DNA of 64,000 nt from JAFNAG01 sp041501225. GTDB lineage: Bacteria; Acidobacteriota; UBA6911. Made by a program: the position numbers and the translations under genes. Below are positions 25,799 to 34,718 of the stretch, one piece after another. How positions within the stretch are numbered: the first letter of the stretch is position 1; each line of letters starts with the position of its first letter. The notes beneath the pieces were generated by a model. The model ran no database searches, was not told the DNA's origin, and worked only from the letters and a program-made list of their open reading frames with translations. The DNA lies in contig JBGQNR010000004.1 in the NCBI GenBank assembly GCA_041501225.1, positions 1 through 64,000 of the forward strand. Reading direction: 5' to 3'.

Positions 25799-27655
25799 TT
25801 ATGCGGTTGGCTTGTCGCTTTCTGTTGTGATCTCGGCGGAGAGGCTCAAAAAGTATTCGATGAGTTGGGCAGCGGCCTTCGGCCCGACATACGGAACCAA
25901 TTCCTCGTAATTAGCCTTCCGGACGCGTTCGAGACTGCCGAAAGCCCGCAGCAATACTTTTTTGCGCACCTCCCCTATCCCGGGTACGGCATCCAGTTCG
26001 GAGGAATGGTCGCGCATCTCGAGCCGCTTCCGGTGATAGCTCACCGCGAATCGATGCGCCTCATCACGCAACGTCTGGATGAGATGCAGGATCGGCGATT
26101 CGCGGGGCAGCACAACCGGCTCTTCCCTGCCCTGCACAAAGAGGATTTCCTCCTTCTTGGCAATCGCAGCCACGGCGCACTCCTCCAGACCAAGATCTGA
26201 AAGCGCCTCCACTGCGGCCGAGAGCTGGCCTTTGCCGCCATCGATCAGAATCAGATCCGGCATGCGCCTGTCATCTTTTTCCAGCACATCCTCGTAGTGG
26301 CGATGCACGACCTCGCGCATGGACGCAAAATCGTCCGGCCCTTTGACGCTTTCGATCTTGAATCTCCGGTAGTCACTTTTCTTCATTTCCCCGTTTTCGC
26401 ACACGACCATGCTGGCCACGGTGTCTGCGCCCTGCGTATGGGAGATGTCAAAGGCTTCAATGCGGTGTGGCAATGATTCCATGCCGAGCGCTGCCTGGAG
26501 CGGCCGCAGGACCTCCGCACCGCGGGGCTTCAAAATGCGGAAACGGGTCTCATATGACATGTGGGCATTTCGCATCACCAGATCCAGCAGGCCGGCTTTC
26601 AGACCGCGCTTGGGCGAGCGGATGTAAACCCGGTACCCCCTTCGCTGCGAAAGCCAGTCCTCCAACGCTTCGGCGTCCTCGATGTCGGTGGGGATCAGTA
26701 TCTCCTTGGGAGTAAAGGTGTCCTGCAAGTAGTACTGCTTGAGCGCCGATGAGAAGAACTCGCTCGGATCGAACGCTAAGAGGTCCTCCCAATAAAATTC
26801 GCGCCGGCCGACCATGCGTCCTCCACGCATGGCAAAAACGGCCATCGCGAGTTGCGCTCCTTCCTGGGCATAGCCGAACAGATCGGTGTCGTCCTGGCCT
26901 TCCAGAATCATCTTCTGCCGTTCCGACATGTCGTGTACCATGGCAATCCAGTCACGGTAGATAGCGGCGGCTTCGTAACGGAGTTCTTCGGCAGCCTGCG
27001 CCATACGCTGTTCCAACTCCTTAACCAGCCTCTCCGTCTTTCCTGAGAGCAGAAGCTTGACGTCTTCCACCGCCCGCGCGTACTCCACCTTCGAGCACAG
27101 GCCCTCTACACAGGGCCCCAGACATCGTTTCATCTGATAGTCAAGGCAGGGCCGGGACAGTGTCCCGTCAATGGGGAGGTTGCAGGTGCGTAACTTGAAA
27201 TACCGGTGGATCAACCGGATCGTCTGGCGTGCGTAACTCGCCGGCAGGAACGGGCCGAAGTGGAGCGCGCCGTCATTTCGAATCCGGCGTGTGATAAATA
27301 TGCGCGGGTAGGCTTCGTTCACCGTGAGCTTGATGTACGGAAAACTCTTGTCATCTTTGAGATTGACGTTGTATCGGGGCTGATTCTGCTTGACCAGAGT
27401 CGACTCGAGAATCAGCGCCTCGACCTCATTGTCGACGACGATGGTTTCGAGGTCCGCAATCTCCGCCACCAGATGCTCGGTCTTGGGATCCGGCGACCGG
27501 CTTTCCTGGAAATAGGAACGAACCCTGCTCCTCAAGGACAGGGCTTTGCCCACATAGATCTTCTTGCCGTCGGCGTTCTTGAAGATGTAAACGCCGGGAG
27601 AAGCCGGCAAATTGTCGAGTTTCTGCCGCAACAGATTGGAGGGGTTTTCGGACAT
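25799..27655 (-). CDS. uvrC: Excinuclease ABC subunit C
   Basis: This 618-residue nucleotide-excision-repair nuclease has an N-terminal GIY-YIG domain (ASPGVYIFKNADGKKIYVGKALSLRSRVRSYF), a Cys-rich stretch CNLPI...RPCLDYQMKRCLGPC, a UvrB-binding UVR motif (about 200-235), a C-terminal RNase H-like nuclease half (IEAFDISHTQG; LILIDGGKGQL) and a helix-hairpin-helix end (LDAVPGIGEVRKKVLLRAFGS). The length is normal. A TATAAT box lies at 27669-27664, eight bases before the ATG, so the mRNA may be leaderless. Confidence 0.97.
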   Translation of the reverse strand: MSENPSNLLRQKLDNLPASPGVYIFKNADGKKIYVGKALSLRSRVRSYFQESRSPDPKTEHLVAEIADLETIVVDNEVEALILESTLVKQNQPRYNVNLKDDKSFPYIKLTVNEAYPRIFITRRIRNDGALHFGPFLPASYARQTIRLIHRYFKLRTCNLPIDGTLSRPCLDYQMKRCLGPCVEGLCSKVEYARAVEDVKLLLSGKTERLVKELEQRMAQAAEELRYEAAAIYRDWIAMVHDMSERQKMILEGQDDTDLFGYAQEGAQLAMAVFAMRGGRMVGRREFYWEDLLAFDPSEFFSSALKQYYLQDTFTPKEILIPTDIEDAEALEDWLSQRRGYRVYIRSPKRGLKAGLLDLVMRNAHMSYETRFRILKPRGAEVLRPLQAALGMESLPHRIEAFDISHTQGADTVASMVVCENGEMKKSDYRRFKIESVKGPDDFASMREVVHRHYEDVLEKDDRRMPDLILIDGGKGQLSAAVEALSDLGLEECAVAAIAKKEEILFVQGREEPVVLPRESPILHLIQTLRDEAHRFAVSYHRKRLEMRDHSSELDAVPGIGEVRKKVLLRAFGSLERVRKANYEELVPYVGPKAAAQLIEYFLSLSAEITTESDKPTA

Positions 27656-27676
27656 TGCTGATAATTATACCGGAAA

Positions 27677-27755
27677 CGCAAAAGCAAAAAGCAGCTACGA
27701 AGAACACGAATAAGAATAGCATTCGCGTCGTTCGCGGCTGCTTTTTGCCTTTGCG
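27677..27755. repeat. Inverted repeat between uvrC and yqeY
   Basis: The arms 27677-27695 and 27737-27755 (about 19 bases, reading GCAAAAAGCAGC / GCTGCTTTTTGC in their cores) are nearly perfect complements around a roughly 40-base loop. The element sits in the 110-base gap after the yqeY-like gene and before uvrC on the minus strand. It may act as a terminator or be another dispersed palindrome. Confidence 0.65.
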
Positions 27756-27765
27756 CTTTCTGCGG

Positions 27766-28221
27766 CTAGGCTTTTGGCTCCAGACGCCGGCGGACGGCCG
27801 CATTGACGGTCTTGCCGTCGACGAGTTTCCCGGCAAAGCGCGCCATGCACTGTTTCATGACGGCGCCGATGTCCTTCGGGGAGGAGGCGCCCGTTGCCCG
27901 GATCACCTCTTCGACGGTCTGCTCGATCTCGTCGCTGGATACGGCCGTGGGGAGATACTCTTCGATAATCTTGATTTCGGCGGCTTCTTTGTCGGCCAGT
28001 TCGAGCCTGCCGCCGCTGGTGAACTGTTCAATCGAATCCTTGCGCTGTTTGATCAGCGTGGAAAGCACCTGGATCACCTGCGGATCGTCGAGCTCCGCCC
28101 GCATGTCAATCTCTTTGTTTTTGATGGCGGTCTTCATCATGCGCAAGACGCTCAAGCGCAGAGGGTCTTTGGCCTTCATGGCCGCCGTAAGATCTCCGTT
28201 GATCTTGTCTCGAAGTTTCAC
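27766..28221 (-). CDS. GatB/YqeY domain protein
   Basis: This is a 151-residue YqeY-like protein made of the helical domain shared with the GatB tail. Landmarks are DLTAAMKAKDPLRLSVLRMMKTAIKNKEI, RKDSIEQF and EYLP in the middle, and DIGAVMKQCMARFAGKLVDGKTVNAAVRRRL at the end. I start it at GTG 28221 because AAGGAG lies exactly six bases upstream; an in-frame ATG eight codons earlier would put the Shine-Dalgarno inside the coding region. It may influence tRNA-dependent amidation, but the stand-alone role is not established. Confidence 0.9.
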   Translation of the reverse strand: MKLRDKINGDLTAAMKAKDPLRLSVLRMMKTAIKNKEIDMRAELDDPQVIQVLSTLIKQRKDSIEQFTSGGRLELADKEAAEIKIIEEYLPTAVSSDEIEQTVEEVIRATGASSPKDIGAVMKQCMARFAGKLVDGKTVNAAVRRRLEPKA

Positions 28222-28269
28222 GATCAGCTCCTTATTGCGCCGCAAAGGCGCGCCGGAAAGCGATTCTTA

Positions 28270-29085
28270 TCATGCCTCTTGGGTGCAGGAGGATGCTGCG
28301 CGCAAAACCGCCATCATCTGTTCGTGGATGCACCCATTGGTCGCCAGACATTCCCGATCATAGATCGAGCCGAACTTCCCATGGTGATCGGTCACCTTGC
28401 CGCCCGCTTCGCGCACCATCAGGTACCCGGGTGCACAGTCCCACGGGTTGAGCTTGAATTCCCAGAAGCCATCGAAGCGGCCTGCCGCTACATAACACAG
28501 ATCCAGGGCGGCTGAGCCCGCGCGCCGGATTCCCTGGGCGCGCAGCGCGAACGCGCGGAAATAGTCGAGGTTGTTCTGGGGGCTGGTTCGAATATCGTAG
28601 GGAAATCCGGTTGCCAGGAGGCTCGCACCCAGCGACTCTGTTTCCGAAACCTTGATGGGCACTCCGTTCAAGAAAGCGCCGCCGCCGTGGCGCGCGACGA
28701 AAACCTCCTCGAGATTAGGATTGTAGACAATTCCCCATTCGACGGCACCTGCGATTTCCAGGCCGATCGACACGGAAAAAACCGGAAAGCCATGCGCATA
28801 ATTGGTGGTGCCGTCGAGCGGATCGATAATCCAGGTGCATCCGCCGGGTTTCGTTTCGGAGTGCATTTCTTCGGCAAGCACAGCATGGTCGGGGAAAGCA
28901 TCCCTGATCCGGGAGACAATCAGCTTCTCGGCCGCGACATCGATGTCGGTCACCAGGTCGATCTCTCCCTTGCGCGCGATCGAGAAACCGCCGTGCAAAT
29001 TTTCCATGAGAAACCGGCCTGCTGCGCGTGCCGTTTCCTCGCCCACCCGTGCGAACTCTGCTATCTCCATGTCATCCCGCATCAT
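28270..29085 (-). CDS. suhB: Inositol-1-monophosphatase family phosphatase
   Basis: This is a 271-residue Mg-dependent phosphatase. The metal-binding motifs are complete: LAEEMH, WIIDPLDGTTNYAHGFP and LNPWDCAPGYLMVREAGG. The family hydrolyses inositol monophosphate and related sugar or nucleotide phosphates, and SuhB in E. coli also binds the transcription apparatus. Which role applies here is not visible. It lies between lolA and yqeY on the same strand with short gaps. Confidence 0.88.
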   Translation of the reverse strand: MMRDDMEIAEFARVGEETARAAGRFLMENLHGGFSIARKGEIDLVTDIDVAAEKLIVSRIRDAFPDHAVLAEEMHSETKPGGCTWIIDPLDGTTNYAHGFPVFSVSIGLEIAGAVEWGIVYNPNLEEVFVARHGGGAFLNGVPIKVSETESLGASLLATGFPYDIRTSPQNNLDYFRAFALRAQGIRRAGSAALDLCYVAAGRFDGFWEFKLNPWDCAPGYLMVREAGGKVTDHHGKFGSIYDRECLATNGCIHEQMMAVLRAASSCTQEA

Positions 29086-29110
29086 TCTCTAATCCACAAA
29101 ATCACCGCCC

Positions 29111-29791
29111 CTACTTCTCATCGAGGTGCACAACTTCGACGCCCTTCGGTATCTTGAACTGGAATTGCTGAGGTTCGACTTTTACGTTGGTCTTCAAATT
29201 GGCAAATAAGAACTCGGATGTATTCCCCGCGCGTTCCCGGATTATAATGCGGCGCAGATCGTAGCTGCCTGCTTCGCACTCGAGAATTACGTGCGCGTAT
29301 TCTGCGCTGCCGGCGCGGGGCGTGAGACGAAGCAGGATGACTCCGCCTGCCTCGGCCCCGGCACCCGGCTCCCATGACACATCATAATTCCGGCGAATGT
29401 CCCCCTGGCCCAGCACCAGTTGGATCGGAGTGGATCGCAGGTCGTCCAGGGTGAAGCGCCGCACGAGAACTTGCCGGTCCTCTGGTGTGTAAAGATAGGT
29501 ATGGTGGCCATCGGCGACAAACAACTTCACTTCGGGAGTCTTATACTCCCAGCGCATCAGGCCGGGCTTTTTCATGGTCACGATGCCCGACTCCGTTTGG
29601 TCCATCCCCGGCGCGTGATAGTTCTGAGTAAAATCGGCGCGTATGGAGTCGACCGCCGCGTATCTGCGCTGGATCGCCGCGATCGTCGCCGTCAGGTCAC
29701 CCTGGGCTTGCAGGCATGGCACCGTAACCAACAGTGCTGCTCCTGCGGCAAAACAATCCGGGATGATGCGCAAGCGTCGCAGAAACCTCAA
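29111..29791 (-). CDS. lolA: Outer-membrane lipoprotein carrier protein LolA
   Basis: This is a 226-residue periplasmic protein with a signal peptide (basic RRLR start, hydrophobic AAGAALLVTVPCLQAQ). The LolA core follows: SIRADFTQNYHAP, GIVTMKKPGLMRWEYKTPEVKLFVADG, YTPEDRQVLVR. It ferries lipoproteins from the inner to the outer membrane, which implies a diderm cell with lipoproteins; lspA is the neighbour. The start appears to be TTG at 29791, since no nearby ATG leaves an intact signal peptide. Confidence 0.88.
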   Translation of the reverse strand: MRFLRRLRIIPDCFAAGAALLVTVPCLQAQGDLTATIAAIQRRYAAVDSIRADFTQNYHAPGMDQTESGIVTMKKPGLMRWEYKTPEVKLFVADGHHTYLYTPEDRQVLVRRFTLDDLRSTPIQLVLGQGDIRRNYDVSWEPGAGAEAGGVILLRLTPRAGSAEYAHVILECEAGSYDLRRIIIRERAGNTSEFLFANLKTNVKVEPQQFQFKIPKGVEVVHLDEK

Positions 29792-29925
29792 TTTGAATTC
29801 CGTCCGTTCAGGCTCCCAACTCTTTGAGCCGGATTGGTTCCGAAGACGTTTAGGCGTGCGCAGACACGTCGTCGCGTTTGTATTTCCTCATGCCCAATGC
29901 AGCGCAATATCGCTGCACTCCCAAT

Positions 29926-30435
29926 TCACTGCTGCACTGAATCAGCCTCCTCCGGGCTGACGTCATGATCCGAATGTTGCAAGGCATCGATCAGCAGCAT
30001 GGCAATGCCGATCGTGATCGCGCTGTCAGCGACGTTGAAGGTCGGCCAATGGAAGGAATCGCGGATGTGGAACTCGATAAAGTCAACCACGGAGCCGTGC
30101 ATGATCCGATCGATAAAATTGCCGAGGATGCCTCCCGCCGTCGCGGCAAGAGCAGATTGCAGCAGCACCCGCGCTGACGGTATGTGCCAGCTGTAAACTA
30201 CAATCACCACGACGGCAACCACCGCCATAGCTGCCAGAAGATAGGGCTTCCAGGGCGACGGATGGCCGTCAAACAAGCCGAAAGCCACGCCGGAATTGCG
30301 CACATAGGAAATGCGGAGGTACCCTGGGATGATCTCGATCGCGTCGAACAGGCTCATGCTCGTGCTGATGCGGACCTTGGTCAGGTAATCAAGAATCAGC
30401 ACCCCCAACGTGATCAGAAAAAATTTTCCTTTCAT
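29926..30435 (-). CDS. lspA: Lipoprotein signal peptidase
   Basis: This 169-residue aspartic protease of the inner membrane removes lipoprotein signal peptides. The two catalytic Asp motifs are present (GNFIDRIMHGSVVDFI and FNVADSAI), as is the family motif SYVRNSGVAFGLF, and four membrane helices are visible. I start it at ATG 30435 because AAGGG lies nine bases upstream; an ATG three codons earlier leaves no spacing. It directly follows ileS, a conserved pairing. Confidence 0.94.
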   Translation of the reverse strand: MKGKFFLITLGVLILDYLTKVRISTSMSLFDAIEIIPGYLRISYVRNSGVAFGLFDGHPSPWKPYLLAAMAVVAVVVIVVYSWHIPSARVLLQSALAATAGGILGNFIDRIMHGSVVDFIEFHIRDSFHWPTFNVADSAITIGIAMLLIDALQHSDHDVSPEEADSVQQ

Positions 30436-30452
30436 CGCGATCATCCCTTGGG

Positions 30453-30468
30453 AAGGAGCCGGCTCCTT
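30453..30468. repeat. 16-bp perfect palindrome at ileS/lspA junction
   Basis: AAGGAGCC is followed by its exact complement GGCTCCTT, beginning right at the ileS stop codon. It contains an AAGGAG sequence, so it may pair with and mask translation signals for lspA, or act as a weak hairpin. No T-tract follows. Confidence 0.55.
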
Positions 30469-33287
30469 CAGCTGAACATCTCGTGGACGTGCACCAGGCA
30501 ACGTTCGCAGATTGTGGGAAAGTCGGAACTCGTCCCAACCTCGACGGAATAGTTCCAGCAGCGCTCGCACTTCTCACCCTGGGCGCGCGCTACTTCGACA
30601 CGCAACTCACTCCCGCCGTCATCGACGACTTCGGCCTGGGAGACGATGAAAACATAGCGCAGCTCCTGGGCATGGCGGCGCAGCAAGTCGGCCATATCGA
30701 CCCCGGCGCGCAGCGTCACCCGTGCCTCGAGCGAGTTCCCGATGGTTCCCGCCTGGCGCACTTCTTCCAACGCCTTGGAAACCAGCTGCCTCACTTCGAG
30801 CAGCCGATCCCACTCCGCCAGCAGATCCTCCCGATCGTGCTCGGCGATGTATTCCGGGAAGAGCAACACGTGGACCGACACGGGCCGGTCCTGCGGATTG
30901 CGTCCCTCATACATGGCCTGACAGATTTCTTCCGCGGTAAACGGCAGGATCGGCGCGATCAGCCGCGTGAAAGCATCGAGCACCTGCCACAGCGCCGTCT
31001 GGGCCGAGCGCCTTGAAATCGACCGAGCGGCATGTGTGTACAATCGATCCTTCAGAATATCCAGGTAAAAGGAGGACAGATCCACCGTGCAGAAATTGTA
31101 CAAGGCGCTGTAAACCTGGTGGAACTGATAGTCCTCATACCCCTTGCGGCATCTCTTGATCAGCCTGGCGGTCCGCGCCAAAATCCAGCGGTCGATCTCC
31201 AGCATTTGATCGTAAGGCACTCCGTCGCGCGCCGGATCAAAGCGGCTGCGTTCAGGATCCTGCTGGTTGCTCAGGTTCCCCAGCATGTAGCGGGCCGTGT
31301 TGCGGATCTTGCGATAAGCCTCCTTGATCCTCTCAAACAGTTCGTTGAAGATTCGCAAATCTTCCACGTGATTCACCGAACTTACCATCAAACGCGTCAC
31401 CTCGGCGCCCTGCTCCTTGACCAGGTCGTTAGGATCAATCCCGATCCCCTTGGACTTGGACATGGCACGCCCCTGTTCGTCGAGCGTCCACCCGTGCGTG
31501 ATCGAGGCCCGGTACGGTGAGGCGCCATGCAACGCCACTCCGACCAGCAGCGAACTCTGGAACCAGCCACGATACTGGTCGCCCCCCTCGATGTAGAGGT
31601 CCGATGGCCAGGGCAGATCCTTCCTGTGCCCCAGCGTCGCCAAATGGCTGCTGCCCGAATCGAACCAGACATCCAGGATGTTCGACTCCTTGCGGAAGTC
31701 CCGCCCGCCGCACTTCCGGCAGGCCGTGCCCTCCGGCAATAACTGGGCGGCCTCGCGGGCGTACCATGCGTCGGCACCTTCCTGATCGAAAATCGAGGCG
31801 ACGTGATCGATGATCCGCTTCTCCAGCAGAATCTCGCCGCAGCTTGCGCAATAGAAAGCGACGATCGGCACACCCCAGTCGCGTTGGCGCGAGATGCACC
31901 AATCCGGACGATCCTTCACCATGTTGCGGATGCGCTCTTCTCCCCAGGCCGGAATCCAGCGGACGGTCTTGATCGCCTCCAGAACCCGTGCGCGGAACCC
32001 ATTGTGGTCGAGGGCAATGAACCACTGGGGCGTGGCGCGAAACAGCACCGGATTGTGGCAGCGCCAGCAATGCGGGTAGGTGTGGCCGAAGGGCTCGGAA
32101 TGAAGCAATAGGCCCAGGCTGCGCAGATGCTCGACAATCTTGGGATTGGCCTCGAAGACCGGAAGCCCGCCGAACTTGTCCATGTCGGCGAAAAAGCGGC
32201 CATCATCATCGACCGGGCAGAGGATGTCAAGCCCGTAGGCAACCCCCGTGAGGTAATCCTCGTAACCGTGGCCCGGCGCCGTATGCACGCAGCCGGTGCC
32301 CGCATCCAGTGTCACATAGCCGGCCAGCACCAACAGGGATTCACGGTCGATGAACGGGTGACGCGCTTTGAGGCGCTCCAGCATACCCCCGCGGAAACGG
32401 GCCACCTCCTGCCAATCCTGCCAGCCGCAGGCGCGCGCAACCGCTTGCAGCAATTCGGTCGCCACAATGTAGCCTCGCCCGTGCACGCGCACCGCAGAAT
32501 ACTCGTAGTCCGGATGCACCGCGATCGCCAGGTTGGCCGGAAGCGTCCAAGGCGTGGTCGTCCAGATCACGATGGCCCAACCGTCACCCGCAAGAGCCGG
32601 ATCGATCTTCGACAGATCCGATACCATCGGAAAAGCCACATAGATCGAGGGGCTGGTGTCATCCTCGTACTCCACCTCAGCCTCTGCCAGCGCAGTTTTG
32701 CAGCTCATGCACCAATGCACGGGCTTTAGGCCTTTGTAGACCATTCCCTTTTCGACAAACTCGCCGAAGGCGCGCGCGATATCGGCTTCATACGAATGAC
32801 TCATGGTCAAGTAGGGCTTCGCCCACTCGCCGAACACCTCGAGGCGTTTGAAGCCGTTGCGCTGGACTTCAATGTACTTCTCCGCATATTTGCGGCACTC
32901 TTTGCGCACCGCGACCTTGCTCATGGAGGCCTTCTTCGGCCCCAGATTCTGATCCACCTTGATTTCAATCGGGAGCCCATGGCAATCCCAGCCCGGCAGA
33001 TATGGAGCGTCAAAACCCATCATGGTACGCGACTTGACGATGATGTCCTTGAGGATCTTGTTGATCGCCGTTCCCATGTGAATCGCCCCATTCGCATAAG
33101 GCGGCCCGTCGTGGAGCACATAGGAGGGATATCCCGCGCGGGCAGCGCGGATCTTCCCGTAGACATCGATCTCTTCCCAGTGTTTCAGCATCGACGGTTC
33201 CCGCTGAGGCAGGTTCGCCTTCATGCTGAAGGAGGTTTTTGGCAGATTGAGCGTGCTCTTGATTTCTGGTTTCGGTCGCAAATCCAT
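30468..33287 (-). CDS. ileS: Isoleucyl-tRNA synthetase
   Basis: This is a 939-residue class I synthetase. It shows the HIGH-type motif in PPYANGAIHMGTA, the KMSKS-type motif in GRAMSKSKGIG, an editing (CP1) domain between them, and a C-terminal zinc ribbon (CERCWNYSVEV...CERC). The length fits the bacterial type. I chose ATG 33287, preceded by GGAGA, over an earlier frame opening. No T-box sequence (TGGNACCGCG) was found in the leader. Confidence 0.97.
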   Translation of the reverse strand: MDLRPKPEIKSTLNLPKTSFSMKANLPQREPSMLKHWEEIDVYGKIRAARAGYPSYVLHDGPPYANGAIHMGTAINKILKDIIVKSRTMMGFDAPYLPGWDCHGLPIEIKVDQNLGPKKASMSKVAVRKECRKYAEKYIEVQRNGFKRLEVFGEWAKPYLTMSHSYEADIARAFGEFVEKGMVYKGLKPVHWCMSCKTALAEAEVEYEDDTSPSIYVAFPMVSDLSKIDPALAGDGWAIVIWTTTPWTLPANLAIAVHPDYEYSAVRVHGRGYIVATELLQAVARACGWQDWQEVARFRGGMLERLKARHPFIDRESLLVLAGYVTLDAGTGCVHTAPGHGYEDYLTGVAYGLDILCPVDDDGRFFADMDKFGGLPVFEANPKIVEHLRSLGLLLHSEPFGHTYPHCWRCHNPVLFRATPQWFIALDHNGFRARVLEAIKTVRWIPAWGEERIRNMVKDRPDWCISRQRDWGVPIVAFYCASCGEILLEKRIIDHVASIFDQEGADAWYAREAAQLLPEGTACRKCGGRDFRKESNILDVWFDSGSSHLATLGHRKDLPWPSDLYIEGGDQYRGWFQSSLLVGVALHGASPYRASITHGWTLDEQGRAMSKSKGIGIDPNDLVKEQGAEVTRLMVSSVNHVEDLRIFNELFERIKEAYRKIRNTARYMLGNLSNQQDPERSRFDPARDGVPYDQMLEIDRWILARTARLIKRCRKGYEDYQFHQVYSALYNFCTVDLSSFYLDILKDRLYTHAARSISRRSAQTALWQVLDAFTRLIAPILPFTAEEICQAMYEGRNPQDRPVSVHVLLFPEYIAEHDREDLLAEWDRLLEVRQLVSKALEEVRQAGTIGNSLEARVTLRAGVDMADLLRRHAQELRYVFIVSQAEVVDDGGSELRVEVARAQGEKCERCWNYSVEVGTSSDFPTICERCLVHVHEMFS

Positions 33288-33393
33288 GGTCTCCAAAAGT
33301 GTAATCTTACATGATACCAAAAGAGTCAAAAATCCAGGCCGGGAATTCCACACCAGCTGCTAAAACGCGTGCTGGAGGCGCGCAAGAGAGCGG

Positions 33394-33421
33394 CCCCAGG
33401 CAATCGAAGCGTTGCCTGGGG
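33394..33421. terminator. GC-rich hairpin in the ileS/hsp20 divergent gap
   Basis: CCCCAGGCAA and TTGCCTGGGG form a 10-bp perfect stem around an 8-base loop. It lies in the ileS leader region on the minus strand. It could be an attenuator or another dispersed palindrome; no T-tract follows. Confidence 0.4.
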
Positions 33422-33525
33422 CGGATGCCCATGTGATCGAGAGCCCTGAGGGGACGAAAGAGAGAGTCTATCCCAAACGCCATTCTGGGCTGCCACCAGT
33501 CCCCCCAGATACCTCATTTTAATAT

Positions 33526-33554
33526 TTGACAATATCGTGCTCAGATTTTATTAC
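33526..33554 (+). promoter_or_regulatory. Heat-shock gene promoter 1 (hsp20)
   Basis: TTGACA at 33526-33531, a 17-base spacer, then TATTAC at 33549-33554. The same -35, the same spacing and the shared spacer end AGATTT occur ahead of the second hsp20 gene. The start codon is 50 bases downstream, after AGGAGGTAACA. Confidence 0.65.
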
Positions 33555-33604
33555 ATGGTTGTAGTCAAAAAATGGAAGTCAACAAGAGTAAGCAGGAGGT
33601 AACA

Positions 33605-34069
33605 ATGGTGATTAGAATTACAGGATCCAGTCACAGGCCCGAGGCTCAACCGGATGGGAATCCATTGCCTTCGCCCTTTCGCATGTTCGAGAATTTTTTC
33701 AATAACTGGGCTCTGCAGACGGTCCTAGCCAGAAGGAGTGAGTCCTTCAGACCGGCGATCGATATTCTGGAAAAAGACAATAAGATATTTATACACTGTG
33801 AGTTACCTGGTGTCAACGAACAGGGTTTGGACCTGAAGCTGGATGGCCGAACCCTGACGATCAAAGGGAAAAGGAAGCAGGAACCTGAGGGCACCGGCTG
33901 CGTTTATCACCAGATTGAGTCCTCGTATGGGGCTTTCAGCCGTTCCTTTGACCTGCCGAACTCAGTGGATACCGAGAAGATCTCTGCTGCCTCTAAAGAC
34001 GGCGTCCTGACGATCACCATTCCGCAAAAGCTCGAGGTTCAACCTCGAACGATCCAGGTCAACGCTTAA
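33605..34069 (+). CDS. Small heat shock protein (Hsp20/alpha-crystallin), copy 1
   Basis: This 154-residue ATP-independent holdase has an N-terminal arm (PFRMFENFFNNWAL), then the alpha-crystallin domain from about residue 48 (FRPAIDILEKDNKIFIHCELPGVNEQGLDLKLDGRTLTIKG) with the GVLTITIPQ end motif. I set the start at ATG 33605 because AGGAGGTAACA stands immediately upstream. It is the first gene of a plus-strand proteostasis island. Confidence 0.95.
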   Translation: MVIRITGSSHRPEAQPDGNPLPSPFRMFENFFNNWALQTVLARRSESFRPAIDILEKDNKIFIHCELPGVNEQGLDLKLDGRTLTIKGKRKQEPEGTGCVYHQIESSYGAFSRSFDLPNSVDTEKISAASKDGVLTITIPQKLEVQPRTIQVNA

Positions 34070-34078
34070 GGCTGGAAT

Positions 34079-34107
34079 TTGACAATAACACACTAAGATT
34101 TTATACG
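34079..34107 (+). promoter_or_regulatory. Heat-shock gene promoter 2 (hsp20)
   Basis: TTGACA at 34079-34084, a 17-base spacer ending AAGATTT, and TATACG at 34102-34107. It closely parallels promoter 1, including TTTGACAATA around the -35. It begins ten bases after the first hsp20 stop, so each paralogue has its own promoter. Confidence 0.65.
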
Positions 34108-34164
34108 TAACACTTCCGGGAGGGAAACTCGGAGAAACGCGATAGGAAAAAGGAGGTACATACC

Positions 34165-34623
34165 ATGAGATTGATACCGTACATTCGGAGAAGCGAAACT
34201 CCGGCAAGGATTTGGCCCGAAACTTCCTCTCTTTTTGAGGAGTTTGCCAACGACCCGTTCTTTTCGACCGTAGCGAGGACCAGCGACCGGTGGTTGCCGG
34301 CCGTGGATATTCTCGAAAAGGAGGGGAACCTGATTCTGCGCGCCGAGGTTCCAGGCGTCAGCGAGAAGGACATCGATCTTAAGCTCGAAGGCAGCATTCT
34401 GACCCTCAAAGGCGAAAAGAAACTCGAGCACGAAGAAGAGCGCAACAACTACCACTACCACCGCATGGAAAACTTCTATGGATCCTTCACACGCTCCTTC
34501 ACTCTCCCCGACAGCGTGGATCGGGACCACATCAAAGCGGATTATAAGAATGGCATTCTGACCGTCACCATTCCGCAAAAACCCGAAGTGCGTCCGCGGG
34601 AAATCCCCGTCAGCACGAAGTGA
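34165..34623 (+). CDS. Small heat shock protein (Hsp20/alpha-crystallin), copy 2
   Basis: This 152-residue paralogue of the preceding gene has the arm SLFEEFANDPFFS, then a crystallin domain (WLPAVDILEKEGNLILRAEVPGVSEKDIDLKLEGSILTLKG) and the NGILTVTIPQKP end. A strong AAAGGAGGTACATACC ribosome site precedes the ATG. The two copies differ mainly in the N-terminal arm, which often sets oligomer size and clients. An imperfect palindrome and then clpB follow. Confidence 0.95.
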   Translation: MRLIPYIRRSETPARIWPETSSLFEEFANDPFFSTVARTSDRWLPAVDILEKEGNLILRAEVPGVSEKDIDLKLEGSILTLKGEKKLEHEEERNNYHYHRMENFYGSFTRSFTLPDSVDRDHIKADYKNGILTVTIPQKPEVRPREIPVSTK

Positions 34624-34625
34624 TA

Positions 34626-34691
34626 AGTGCTGAGTACTGAGGACTGAGTTGGAGTATCCTGTCCATATCTCAGCACTCAGTACTCAGTACT
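34626..34691. repeat. Imperfect inverted repeat (CTGAGTACTGAG type)
   Basis: The arms 34626-34648 and 34669-34691 match at 20 of 23 positions as reverse complements and are built of repeated CTGAGTACT. It lies between hsp20-2 and clpB and could partly terminate or stabilise the hsp20 transcript. Confidence 0.65.
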
Positions 34692-34718
34692 AAATTCCCG
34701 TGGTCGATAGAGATAAAT

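Noticed and set aside
33288..33525. T-box riboswitch ahead of ileS
   Set aside because: No TGGNACCGCG-type T-box sequence is present; only a generic GC-rich hairpin is seen.
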